The notes below the pieces were generated by a model that had not been told where the DNA came from, made no database searches, and saw only the letters and a program-made list of their open reading frames with translations. Of a stretch of 64,000 bases of DNA, positions 24,701 through 35,700 are shown one piece after another. The stretch comes from Heligmosomoides polygyrus polygyrus. Lineage: Eukaryota; Nematoda; Chromadorea; Rhabditida; Heligmosomidae. Every line of letters starts with the position of its first letter. The first letter of the stretch is position 1. Position numbers and translations under genes: made by a program. The DNA lies in assembly GCA_947396885.1 (NCBI GenBank), contig OX377202.1, positions 85,230,408 through 85,294,407 on the forward strand. Direction: 5' to 3'.

Positions 24701-26419
24701 CCACGCTAGGGGTATATAAGGCGCAGTCGCCGCGTCTAGCTACCAGTACAAGCTAAAATGGACCAAGGTCGAATTCGTACGTCGTGTACTACGAGTGGCT
24801 GCTGGGCAACGACACAGGCACCGCGTTCGCCAACATCTGCAGAGCGTTCAAGGAGGATGCAGTGTCCCAACGCACAGTCAGGCGCTGGTTATCGTATGAG
24901 AGCGGCGACACGAGCCACGAGGACAGGGGACACCCGCTGAAGATCATGCTCTGCTGCTGGTGGGACGCCAAGGGCATGCTGTTGTTCGAGCTGCTCCCGC
25001 AAGGCAGGACGGTCACCGCCTCCATCTACACCGATCAGCTCGAGAAACTAGCCGCCGCTATCCGAGAAAACCGTCCCCGACGGGCCTCGGTCCACCTGCT
25101 GCACGACAACGCACGCCCCCACGTGGCGAAGGAGACCCAGCAGAAGTTGGCGACGACAACCTCAAATCCGACATCGCGGACTTCTTCGAGTCGCAGCTCC
25201 CGAAGTTCTGGGCGAAGGGCATCGGCGACCTGCCCAATCGATGACCACTGTTGTGGATAACTGTGGTGATTATATTGTTGATTAGACTTGTTTTTCAATA
25301 AAGTTGAAAAAATAAAAATGGTGAAATTTTCGGACAAGAATTATTGGACAGCCCGGTATAACGAAAATATTCAACAATGCTGCTTCATAGATGGCATTTT
25401 TGCACTTTTCTTCATATACGTTGTCTAGACGGTATTTCCTACTCTAAGAAGGCGATCCAGCCGAAACTTAGCCACCAATAAAGCCGTTTACCAACCTCGT
25501 GAAGAGCTCAGCAACTCTACAGACAGGTATTTCCTACTATTCGCCCCTGTGATTCCATAGCAAATTCTCAGGGTCCCTAATTACGAAATTTCAGCCACTT
25601 TGTAAAAATCGGACACACTTTCCGGATCTATCCCAGTTTGGAGAGGGGTGGGGGCAGAATTAAAAATTATGCAACAAATTGACACGTCACTCACAGAGCC
25701 GATTGAAAAGAACAAAAGGGGGGTAGGGCCTAAGCTGAAAAAATTTCACAAAAAAAAACTAAAAAAAAATATGGTTTCACCGCGGCTGAAAACAGACAAC
25801 GTTATGTGCCCCCTCACTATGAGGGACCCAGGTTATAACATGTCAGGCGGCGGTCAGCTGTGTTTGATGCGTTTTGCCCGCCAAAACGCCTTTAGAACCG
25901 CGGTTATTTGTTTGTTTTTGTTTGTGTGTTCGTTTCATTCATTGTTTTTTAGGTCTTATTCTGTGCTCTTCAATCCGCTCTGTGAAGTGTCAAGTCAATT
26001 TGTTGCATAATTTTTAATTCTGTGCCCCCTGACTAGATAGATCCCACTTTCCTACTATTTGAGCCGTGGAGATTGTAGTAGCGGCACTCATTTTCGCCGC
26101 TCTGGCATACGCCTGATACCTTTCCTTGTTGCATTTTATATTTGATCCCTTTAAGTGTCAACAGAACAGACTATTATTCAATAAATAGCAGTCCTATGAT
26201 CAGCAAAGCACAACATAAACCACTCACCTTTGCCAATTTCAAAGCGATCTCCTTGCCAATTCCCCGAGAGGCACCAGTGATCAAGACAGTTCTGCCGAAG
26301 AATTTGCTGAAATTTAAAATGAGTAAAGAGAATCAGCCTTCTGACAGGACCTAAATGTGAGCGCATAATCTGTGAGGTTGAGGCTCTCACCCACGCCCTG
26401 TAGCCGGTCTGTCGTTCAT
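15719..26419 (-). CDS. HSDL2: Hydroxysteroid dehydrogenase-like protein 2 (SDR + SCP2), peroxisomal
   Basis: Eleven exons, transcribed right to left: 26391-26419, 26228-26306, 21935-22039, 20908-21113, 20640-20845, 18727-18788, 16913-17048, 16756-16859, 16587-16692, 16434-16518, 15719-15875. All joins keep phase and give 424 aa, close to the family length (about 420). Residues 11-230 form a short-chain dehydrogenase: cofactor loop TGASRGIG (20-27), NNAS (108-111), Ser160 and Tyr176-x3-Lys180 of the catalytic set. Residues about 315-420 form an SCP2 sterol/lipid carrier domain. The C-terminus is SKL, a PTS1 peroxisome signal. The nearest family is vertebrate HSDL2 / C. elegans dhs-6; the physiological substrate of this family is unsettled. 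The first exon (29 nt, start ATG 26417-26419) is short but has the right phase, a GTGAGA donor and an upstream TTTTTTCTAG acceptor. Introns 2 (4.2 kb) and 3-6 are filled with repeats; introns 6-9 are 53-70 bp. Confidence 0.93.
17608..17769. mobile_element. Harbinger-like MITE, about 160 bp
   Basis: Left end ATGGGATTGCTCATACCTCG, right end inverted GGGCCCGTTTATGCTTCGCA. Same family as 10495-10803 but diverged and without a clear target duplication. Confidence 0.55.
17799..18515. repeat. 0.7-kb foldback repeat, most complete copy
   Basis: Left end TATACCATTTTCATGTCGAA, right end inverted ATACTATTATCACGTCGCGT; inner parts of both arms (TTCAAATCAAATT... and ...AATTTGGTTTGAA) are also complementary, so the arms are several hundred bp of imperfect inverted repeat around a core at about 18160-18250. 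Non-coding. Lies in HSDL2 intron 6. Confidence 0.7.
19178..19310. mobile_element. Harbinger-like MITE, 133 bp
   Basis: Termini GGCCACGTTTATACTTC and inverted GGCCCCGTTTATACTTC; TAA at 19175-19177 and 19311-19313. In HSDL2 intron 5. Confidence 0.82.
19314..19436. mobile_element. Adjacent diverged MITE, 123 bp
   Basis: Termini GGAAGCGTTTAGCGTACA and inverted GGGATGGCTCAGTGTGCA are imperfect; TAA on both sides, the left one shared with the previous element (19311-19313) and the right one at 19437-19439. Centre has ATCGATATGGGAGTATACC. Confidence 0.6.
19857..20476. mobile_element. Nest of MITEs (one foldback split by at least one other)
   Basis: Outer ends GGGCCTATTCATGCTCCACG and inverted GGGGCCTGTTTATACTTCGC belong to the 10495-10803 family. 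Inside are a second pair of ends (GAGGCCTATGTTATACTTCG near 19951; a GACATAGGCCTGG end near 20400) and a third terminus TTAGGCCTCGTCTATACTTG at 19983. Insertion order is inferred from nesting. Confidence 0.6.
21520..21664. mobile_element. Harbinger-like MITE, about 145 bp
   Basis: Left end GGGAATGTTCATACTTCGCG, right end inverted ATCCTGTTCATACTTCGTGA; GGAGCGAC / GTTGCTCC sub-repeats inside. Target duplication not clear. HSDL2 intron 3. Confidence 0.6.
22228..23325. mobile_element. TIR element of unknown superfamily, about 1.1 kb
   Basis: The left part GCCGATTCGGATAATTGGTC and the right part read inverted (GCCCATTCGGATAATTTTCT) match, each followed by a CATTTTTT/TTTTTGAA(C) block. A second copy with clearer ends lies at 43544-44302. 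Interior includes an ATTT-repeat (about 22490-22516) and no coding frame. HSDL2 intron 2. Confidence 0.45.
23346..23480. mobile_element. MITE-like foldback, about 135 bp
   Basis: AGCGGGATTTATACTCCAAC at the left and inverted GGCGAGATTTATGATTCAGT at the right; related to the foldbacks near 9443 and 30601. Confidence 0.5.
23533..23693. mobile_element. Harbinger-like MITE, 161 bp
   Basis: Termini GAGCCTGTTTATAGACC and inverted GGCCTGTTCATAGTCC; TTA at 23530-23532 and TTC (decayed TTA) at 23694-23696. Confidence 0.65.
24117..24351 (-). repeat. tRNA-derived SINE, family S1
   Basis: On the minus strand it starts with a tRNA-like head: A box GTGTAGCGCAGTTGGAGG and B-box region GGTTCGGATTTCCC, followed by a non-tRNA body and, at the far end, an ATCCTTT-like tail (seen on plus as AAAGGATAAG near 24113). 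Same family as 28806, 34705, 55938, 60606 and others. Confidence 0.75.
24591..25356 (+). mobile_element. Internally deleted mariner element, 766 bp
   Basis: Perfectly bounded: TA (24589-24590), terminus CCGGGCTGTCCAATAATTCC, and the inverted end ...TTATTGGACAGCCCGG followed by TA (25357-25358). The remaining transposase has the N-terminal helix-turn-helix part (NDTGTAFANICRAFKEDAVS ...) and then jumps to LKIMLCCWWDAKGMLLFELL and LHDNARPHVAKETQQKLA. The region with the first catalytic aspartate is missing and a second deletion after QKLAT removes the third (PYSPDLAPSDYHLF in the sister copy). It is therefore non-autonomous. Family: Hsmar1/irritans-like mariners, the same broad group as the hookworm bandit element. 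Lies in HSDL2 intron 2. Confidence 0.9.
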
Positions 26420-26430
26420 GTCTAAGTCAA

Positions 26431-26433
26431 CTA
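26431..26433 (-). promoter_or_regulatory. Probable spliced-leader acceptor of the HSDL2-like gene
   Basis: On the minus strand TTTTTTCTAG ends here, 11 nt before the start codon. In nematodes such an acceptor with no exon needed upstream usually receives a trans-spliced leader. It could also be a cis acceptor for an unseen 5' exon. Confidence 0.5.
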
Positions 26434-26439
26434 GAAAAA

Positions 26440-27207
26440 AGAGCAATCGAAGGAGAGGTTAGTTCGCAGGGCGGACGAAGGTGGCTGAGTTGATAACAGC
26501 GCACACAATCGACTGACTAGAGCGTAGCCTAGTCGACCATATGATAAGTTGGATTTCTCATCAGGAAGAGAGGAGTTGTTTGATCAACGTAGTGAACTAC
26601 TCGCTTCACTAGTGCTTCTCTTGACAGAAGGAGATAATTTACCAATTTTCTAGAAAACCTCTTTCACTCTTTATGGTTCACACCTCTATTGGACAGAGAA
26701 ATTGCTTAAAAGACCACAGATGACAATAATGTAAGCAACTCTAATCTATGCCTCTCCACACCTGAATTGCCGCTCTTAATTGGCCAAGTAGACTGCAACA
26801 TTAATAGATTTCATAACCTCATGTTGAGCCGGTTTTTGCATTGCAAGGCGATGTCGATCTGCTACCAGCCGCTAATCGCCGCCCAGTTAGGTTGCCAATA
26901 CGTGATAGCATTGGGTTAAATCAGCGTGCATCGCCGCCAATCGTACTTGCCTCCACAATTCAGAATTCCCTAGTTTCTTCGCCGGCCTCCTAACAATCTT
27001 TCACGCAGCAACATTTATTGAAATGCTCTACGTTAACCCGTCTACCAAAGATTTTCTAATGAGTCTCGAGCGATAGCTGATTTGATGAAGACAGTGCTCA
27101 TGAACAGAGATATGCGAATTTTTCTTTTGAAATAATGCAGAAGACGAAAGACGGAAAGAAAGGGCTGAAAATGTCCAGAAAACGGAATTCGAAAACGAAA
27201 ATTTTGC
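26440..27207. other. No gene recognised
   Basis: Intergenic stretch upstream of the HSDL2-like start. No frame, RNA gene or repeat family that I can support. Confidence 0.4.
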
Positions 27208-27835
27208 TGCTTGTGGGGGACGCAGTTGGCTACGAAATGAGCACAGCCAACAACCTGGAACCGGAGCTGGAGTTTTCAAGAGCATCGAAGAAGTCGTGAA
27301 GAAGACGAACGCCCGGCTTCGTGCCCACCTATTCGACTCCACTGTTATTCCTTCGCTTATGTGCGGGCTAGGGACCTACGCCGTAAGAAAGCAGGATGAA
27401 GACGCGATAGGCGTCGAGAGCGGGGAATCAAGAAGACGAGTGACACGACTCACGCAAGAGAGAAAAGGCCTCAGAAGTTCCGAGATTCGTCGACATTCGA
27501 AGATCAGAGACGCTGTCGCATGGGCCAAGCCGTCGAAAATTAGGTGGGCCGGCCACGTAATGCGCTTCGAAGACATCCGCTAGACAAGAGCTCTCACCGA
27601 CTGGATTCCTTGCGATGTCAAGGGGATGTCAACACCAGGATGCCCACCAACCGTTGGTCGGACTTTTCCGTGAAAACCTTGAACGAACTCTTCGTGTCCC
27701 TTGAGCGAGGAGAATCCATTGGAGCACTCTGGCACGCGGTAGGGACGAATGGAGACGCCTTTATGAACTGAGCGCGAAATTGAGTCAGAACTCGTCCCTG
27801 TCCTGTTCTATCCAAGTTGAAGGGGGGGACGCATA
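27208..27835 (+). pseudogene. Second truncated RTE-type LINE fragment
   Basis: Parallels the 3' part of the element at 14203: AFKSIEEVVKKT-like region at about 27270-27305, then LRAHLFDSTVIPSLMCGLGT and AVRKQDEDAIGV, RLTQERKGLRSSEIRRHSKI, and [14 protein letters not shown] at about 27699-27740. All catalytic RT motifs are upstream of the truncation and missing. Frameshifts show it is dead. Confidence 0.8.
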
Positions 27836-28195
27836 TGATTTGCAAAATTCGAAAAAAAAATAGAAAAATAAGAAGTTAAGAGAACTCGAATTCAACTTAA
27901 AGAATGGGACGGTGAGAGACAGGTGATAGGTGCCCATACTGCGCTGCTACCTCTGGTTTTAACATCAGCGCTGAACGAAGTACTCCTACATTTAAAGAAT
28001 CGAACGGCAGAGGTGGGTGTAATCAATACGTTTGTGCGCCACGCCCTACATCTCTACTAATGCAAGCGGAGCAAATATACACAGGGCGTGCAATGACTTG
28101 CAGTGGGCAGGGACGGAAAATCTGCTCTTTATCCTTTCCAGAGCAGACTATAACCAATCCACCGACCACCCGGAAAGAACTGATCGGATGGGCTG

Positions 28196-28585
28196 ACCAG
28201 GAGACTATCTCAACGGTAGGTCGAAACGACGCAAGTGTTGTATATGGGCAGAATCGCCTCTCTCTGGCAACAAAAAAAGGCAAGTATCTCCACCCCAATT
28301 CAAATCTGCGCAGAGTTAGGGACGACGGAAGTTGGGCGGTTAGCGGCATTAGCCCTCTGCCTGCAGGCGGAGGGCGGGCTCAAGCTGGCTGAAGACAGCG
28401 ATGATGAGCGAGCGGCGATGACGCAGTGGGTAGAGGGGCGGCGTAATCCCCATGACGTCCCTAATTCTGTGCATTTTGTATTGGGGTCGAGATAAATGCA
28501 TTTTGTTGCTTCCCAGAGAGAGGCGATTCTGTCCATATGTAACAATTGGGCCGTTCCGACCTACTGTTGAGATAATCTCCTGGTG
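28196..28585. repeat. Foldback repeat with a tRNA-like A box (family S3)
   Basis: Long inverted arms: left GAGACTATCTCAACGGTAGG ... GGGCAGAATCGCCTCTCTCT, right inverted GAGATTATCTCAACAGTAGG ... ATGGACAGAATCGCCTCTCT. Between the arms lies ATGACGCAGTGGGTAGAGGG, an A-box-like piece of a tRNA-derived unit that is more complete at 57060-57130. Confidence 0.65.
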
Positions 28586-28805
28586 AGCTAAACCCGAGCC
28601 CTAAAATATTGCCTGATATTGACTAATCAACTCACTACTGACTCTCTATGCCAGGCACTATCTCGGCCATTGGCCCCTAAATCTGCACCCCACTGGTTGG
28701 GCTAGGTGTTTAAGATACATTTGAATAGAATTCAATAATACGTATCAACATTACCAAGCATCACATGATCCAATAGACTCAACGGAACCATAGTAGCAAA
28801 AAATA

Positions 28806-29090
28806 GGGATAAAGGGTAAAGGACGGCGTTACTCAATTCCTTTTTGAGACGCGCCACGCATTCTATTTCAGCGGGATGTGGTGTAGACAGTTTGAATGCC
28901 TACTTGGCAATACAATGACTTGCAGTGGCCAGACGATGAACAAGTCAGTGCTTTATCCTTCCCAGACATGTCTGGTACCAATCCAGCAACCCCGGAGGGA
29001 TGGAAGGCTTGCTTGGCCTGGGCAGGAAGACAGAACCTGGTATAGGGAGGACACGACAGGCAGCACCTCCTCCGACTGCGCTAGACGCTT
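28806..29090 (-). repeat. tRNA-derived SINE, family S1
   Basis: Tail side GGGATAAAGGGTAAAGGACG at the left; body GGGATGTGGTGTAGACAGTT to CTTGGCCTGGGCAGG; tRNA-like head at the right whose reverse complement reads GTCTAGCGCAGTCGGAGGAG. Confidence 0.8.
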
Positions 29091-29729
29091 CCAACGCAAC
29101 CGTAATAGCAAAAAATGCAGAAACCATAATCAAAATGATTCTAACCCTGTATTAAACATCCTCTTGAAGTTGCTGTTGGACACTGGCTGCTGATTTGAAG
29201 AAGAGGATCGCCTGAGAATACATGTAAGTAATAAATCGACAACACAATACATAGTAGAACAGAAAAAGTTGCCAAAACATAAAAGGTCTATCATTACCTC
29301 TGCAATACCACTAGAAATCCGTTTCAAACAATGTTTTATACAAGCCTTTTGAAAACTAAAACTTAATCACAATATGAATTTGGCAAATATGCAAGTAGAA
29401 ACATCGCGTGGTAAAACATGGCTAATAGTGTATAACTTACTCCTGACAAGGCTATCTCGGAAGTAGTTCACTAATAAACGCAAAGACAAAGAATAGAAGC
29501 GATATCAAACTCTATAAAGTCAGGAAAAGGATGCAGGCAAGGCCATCATTGGCGTACACGTCAGCTAAATCCGTAACAAGTAACTGTATCCTGCACAGCC
29601 GAGGGCCTTACAGTGGGATCACTTAGTCATTAAGAGCTTGCAGATACATCAAGAGCACGGCTGCAACGTTATGAGCATTAGGCTGAGGCTCTGTACCTGG
29701 ACCATTCAAGCTAAGAAGCTACAAAAACC

Positions 29730-32700
29730 TCAGACGTCGTCGAAGACCGGCTTCTGCTTGCTCATTGCTGCCATGGCTCCATTGCGTAGATCTGCCGATT
29801 GTAGCTGGCTCATGTTCCACGTCTTCACAAAGTCCAACGATTCACGGATAGTGTGGTTACGAGCATGGTTAAGTACCTGGAATGTTTGAACCTCAGCATG
29901 TATCGGCAATGAGAACACTGCCCCTGAGCTCTGTGAGATCTTATTATCGCCTCCGTGAACTTTGGTAGGCTTACAAGTTGCTTAAAATTGTTAAAAGCAG
30001 CCATTTGTTGTCCACCGGCCAACATATCCGCGTGATTCTCACCTGATATGGTCAACTCCGCGCAAGAATCGATAAATCGACCGATACTGGCCAACTAGTC
30101 AACAGTTTACTTGCTGCAAGGCCTGTTCAACGTCCATCATAGTAAGGTGACTTTGTCGTTAAACAGTTAACCCTGGGTGGCGATTAATAATGACGACCGA
30201 GATAATACGATACCCTTCTTCCGACAATGTGCCACCCTGGTGGCCAGATGCACAGACAGACAGACAGAGGAGCAGACGGAGACAGCTCTTTCATGCACAG
30301 TAGGATATAGGGTGATCACCAGTTCGTCCTCCCTACACGGAGAGAGACCAGCGCCTTGCTTGAGGATTATGATCTTATTCTATGATGATACTGGAAATTG
30401 GATTATTCCTAGCCGGGAGGGACAACCAGAACGTGTTGGAGGTCCCTCTGCCAAACGGTCTCCACACTGAATTTGAAGGAGAGGCTCATATTGTGAGCAG
30501 AAAATGAGGCTTTTAGACACGTTTAAGGGAGGCGGATTGCTAGACAAAATACTTTACACTAGAATCCATCAAGGAATATTAGCGAAGCACGGGTGCATAA
30601 TGCGGCATTTATACTTCAGACGGCTGACGGCGCCGGGCTATGAAATCCAGAAATATCAATTGGATGGTGCAGATGATGCAAACGATCGATATTGATACCT
30701 TCCACAACGCCGTACCGCCCCGCGGCGGAGGTATAAATCCCGCTTAAAGGATAAAGGATTAAGGATGCCGTTATTCAGTGTCCATGGGATGCCCCACGCA
30801 TTCCAGCTCTATGTCGTGTGGCGTAAAGGCAATTTGAATGCGTATTGAACCTATCGATTGACTTTGAGGCCAGTGGATAAACAACCCTATGTGCTTTGTC
30901 CTTCCCAGACAAATCTGGTACCAATTCACCGACTCCGGAGGGATGGAAAGCTTAGTTAGGCCGGGGCATACTTCCATCGCTGTGATGCCATCGTGGCGCA
31001 CAGTTCATGGCCAATCCGCCGCACGCGGTCGAATAGTCAAAGGAAACTTCGCCACGGCCCCCGCTACAGGGGCGGTCTGCATGCGCGATGGGTTCCTCTG
31101 CCCATCGCGGGCATGGCATAGTTTTTCGCGCTGCGCGCGGTGTTTAGCGTTGGTCCTGGACGGATCGCCGTCGCGCCCCCTTAGGCGCCTTTTATACTCC
31201 CGCCGCGCAGCGGCGCGTCAATTCGGAACGCGGCGCGGCCAGTCGCGCCGCGCCTGAATTTGACGCGCCGCTGCACGATTATAGTTAGAAAGGGGAGCGT
31301 CAGCGACGCTCGGCGACCAAGTTCTACGGTCCACGTTCCGTGCGCAATAAAGGACGACGGAGGAGACGGTCCATAGTCACTTAAGAACCAAAACAGAAAG
31401 GATTCGTCTGGCCGATCAGCGGAATGCATCTGGCTAATGTTAGTGGTGGGATTCCTGTGGGGAGCGACGAATTTTCTCTTAAAGCTAGGGTCGAATGACA
31501 CTAAACGACTCTTTTTTTTTGCATCATGTGCGGGTTCAAATGTAATATTGCTGGAAGGTACTCATTGTCGAGAATCCTCAGAAATCTCTCTCATATTGCC
31601 ATTCCGGGGTCATTGTTCGCTGAACATATCTTTAGCGTAAGTAGGTAAAACTTCGTGAATGTCTACAGATCTCCATTCCCTTCCTAGGTTACGAAAGGTA
31701 CGGGTGACCAAGGTCCTAGGTTACGAAAGGTACGGGTGACCAAGGTAATGGTCACCGAAAAAGGATGTCAGATTCGTGATCAGCACCCCAAATAACCCCC
31801 CCCCCTCAGGGAGAAGTTTGGTAAAAAAAAACCTTTTCGAGCTCTCATCGACCTCTGGAGTCCTGAAAGTACAATGGTGCCATAATTTTGCTACACCTTC
31901 TTTGTTTTGTTAGTTGAGGAGCCAAAACAAAGAGGACATAGCAAAATGATTCATTTCGGTGGTGAATCTCCCACTCCACATTGAGTCTGCCGCAACTGAT
32001 CGCGCCGCGCCGCGCCCTTCCCTCCAGCGGCGCGATTCGCCGAATACCGTAATCCGAAATTCCGTCAAATGTGGTGTTTTGAGGCGGTGGAGTATGAATG
32101 CGATGCGGCGCCGCCGGGCGGCGCGAAAAATCGATAGCTATGTCAACCATCACGCCGCACCGCGCGGCGGCGCGAGTATAAAAGGCGCCTTACAGAGCGA
32201 TGGGAGATGCGATGAGCACTGAGAAGTTTAAATTCTTTCGCGTCGCTCTGGAAAACTCATCGCCGCGATTCCATCGCGGCGACGGGAATATGCACGAGGC
32301 CTTAGGCTGGACAAAAATCGATCCAGAAAGCCTCGACTCTGGGTGCAGACGAGATCAGGCGCCTCCTCCGACTACGCTACTACGCTCACAAGGAGCAGAA
32401 TAGCTTGCTAAAATTCAAACGACTCTGAGTAATCGCCTTTGACAAGCAACAGGAGACGCTAATCCATTAGTGATAGGGTCTCAAGGCGCGCCTGGTAGCG
32501 TAGTCGGAAGAGGCGCCGGCATTTGATTCCAAGTTCGCGGTTTGGATTTGTCGACATTACATCTCTCCAGCGTCGGCGAATTGGTATCAGATTTCTCCAG
32601 AAAGGACAAAGCGCTAACTAGTACATCGGCTGACCACCGCTACCCACTGTTTTGGTCAAATATTTGTTTAAATTGCACCCGCAATATCATGTGGGAGTGT

Positions 32701-35700
32701 AGCACGTAGCGCATTCCAAAAAAGGATTTATTAATGCCATCCTCCACTCTCTATCCTTCAAATTGAAAACCCTGACGGTTCCGAGAGGCTTCTCACGCTA
32801 ATAAACACCTAAGATTCCAGTCGTCAACAACTCCGGAAGCTTCAAACACTCACTTCCTTAGTCCCTTGAACTGCAATCGGACTCTTCTCAGCAATTGTCT
32901 TCGCCAATGTCAAGGCGCCCTCGAGAAGTTCATTTTCGTTGGCGTAGATTCGAGAAATCAGTCCTGGAATTTGAGGGCTTAGTATAATTTTCTTAAAACT
33001 TACACAACACGAATCCTGATCGAGTGGAACCAACCAAATTTAAGCGCTTCGTCAGCACCAACGTCCCTAGAGGTGTAAGCCAGTTCTCTAGTCCAACTGT
33101 CGTTGCCCACTACCTTCTGAATTCGGTTTAACGTACCCACGTCTGCCGTCATGCCAATGTCAACCTCCTGAAATATTCTTTCTTACAGTGAAAGGGAACT
33201 GGTTAAGTATTGCACTGCACATCAAAGAACTGACTATATTGGACCGAATCCAAATTTTCATAACTCGAAGATCGTCTGAACGAGCAAATTTCAAGTTTTT
33301 GTCTACAATATGGTGACTTCAGACGAGCTGCAAGCTAACCCTGCACCAAGAATTCAGTTCGTGTTGATTAGAAGGATGCAGCTAATACAATATTATTGAA
33401 TAAAAGAAAGATCTTGGAAGGAATTGAGCACCAAATTTTGAAACTTCATTAAGAAAATACATCAAGAATCATCTTACTCTTATGCTGAACATTGCATCAC
33501 AGCTAGCGTAACGAATGTCACAAGCCGTAATCAAGTCCACACCTGCTCCAATACAATGCGAGTGCACGGCAGCAATAACCGGCTTTGGACAGGCCTAAAA
33601 GTCGAATCAAAGCGTTGGAGTAGCCACTGATTGTCACTTGACATACCTCTATAGCGGTGAAGCCATCCTGACAAGTCGTTATGATGCGTCGAAGCATACG
33701 CCCTTTCCGACCAGCTTCAATCTCGTCGTTCATCATCATGCCTATTAGCTCCTGCAAAAATCAAGAACTCACTAAGCAGCAGCATGTTGTCTTAGCGCCT
33801 GTTCACAGTCCATGAAGAGAGCGATTTAGTCGCCCGTTCCAAGCAAACGGATCGGTTAATACTCTGCGATCGCCCAGCAAAAATTGACATGCACCTTTTG
33901 ATGGAACGAACAACCAGTCATTGCCGTCGCGGATTATGATATTTAATTAGTAATAAACACGGCGACTAGACCCTGAGCAATATAAAATATAAGAAAAGGT
34001 AAAAATTTAAAGAAGTAAATAAAGGTTTAAAATGCTAAAAATTCAAAATTAACTAAGGTAGAGATACTCTTGAAGCATACCCAAAGACACCTTAATGCTG
34101 CATTTAATAAGCTAAATTTATATAAAAGCCCTGAGAACAATAACCGACCCCCATGCCTTGCTGCAAATCAATTCCAGCGCAAAACGACTTTCCGGTTCCT
34201 GACACCACAATGGCTCGACATTTTGGATCGTCCGCCAAACTGTCGAAGGTCGATTTCATTTGTCTGAAAAGAATGTGGTTGAAAAAAAAACAGCCGCTGC
34301 TTGCTTGACGTTTCAGACACACTGAAGAGCGTTGAAGTGCCGACCGATGAGAGCAGTTGAGTTGTTGTATACCATTTTCACGTCAACTCTGACATTTTCC
34401 AAACCATGGCGGATAATTTTCGCACAAATTCGATTTGAAAAATATCCTTCTTTGAAACGCACCCAATTTACATGAAAAAAATGTACCATAACCCGTTATT
34501 TTGTTATTTTCCTGTTTAATGAGCACACTTAAAGTGCAGTTATAAAAATAAAAAATAACCTGCAGATTACATTAGCGTGGGCCTCCTTAAGAGAGACACC
34601 TAGCGAATCCAGTGAATTGGTAGCAGAATTGTCTGGGAAGGTTAAGGTAATATCCACCATCGACTGATCAACACAAGTCACTGCATAGGCTTAACAAATG
34701 AAATGAATGATAAAGGACGGCGTTACTGAATCCCTTTTGGAATGCGCCGCGCATTCTACTTCTACGGGATGTCGTGGAGGCAACTCGATAACTGGTTTGG
34801 CCTATACAGTGGCCTGAGGTTGTCAGCCGATGAACAAGCCAGTGCTTTGCTCTTTCCAGATAAGTCTGGTACCAATTCACCGACCCCGCAATGAGGGAGG
34901 CTTGGTTGCCATTGGCGGGAAACCCGCAGCAGAAACCCGGAATCGGGTGCACGCGACAGCCGAAGTCTCCACCGAGTGTACTACCACGCGATCAATTGCC
35001 GTTGAGTATAATTCTAGAAATAGCAAAAGCAAAGGAAAATAATTCACACTATCAATCAAATAAACATTGAATGTTCTGAACCAATGCACGCACCTTCACC
35101 TGAGAAATTCTTTGTGTCAGAGTACTTCAAAACACACTGTCTTCAAGAATGGAGTATGCATTCTATGCTCACTCAAAACGCGTACACATTTCCTCTTAGG
35201 ACACGCTGCGTAACTATAAAAATCCGTAAATGTGTAAGAATTTTTGGCACTATTGTACTTTCACGACTCCAGAGGTCGAAAAAAAATTCCGCCCAAACTT
35301 CGTCCAGGGTGGAGGGTTATTTGGAGTGCTGATCACGAATCTGATCTCTTTTTTAAATTTCTACCGATAACGACAGGTAACGATAGGTGCGGGTGACTAA
35401 CCAGGTAAGTCATGGTGACATGGAGCCACCCATTAGGCCTTCGTCATACCATCGCTCACCCCGAGCGACGCCTAATGATAGGCTCCCATATCGATTGGGC
35501 GGCGCGATGGAATCGATATGAGAGCATATCATTAGGCCCCGTTTATACTTCGTCGCGGGGTGACGCGACGCCACGAATAGTGGCCATATTGATTGTGCGA
35601 CGCGATCGATCAATTTGGCCTCATTGCTTGGCCATCGCGTCGCGCCGTGGCGAAGTATAAACGGGGCCTTAGGCGCCGCTCAGAGTGAGCGATGGTATGA

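Noticed and set aside
32842..33033. Separate small minus-strand protein
   Set aside because: It is exon 6 of the ECH1-like gene read through into its upstream intron.
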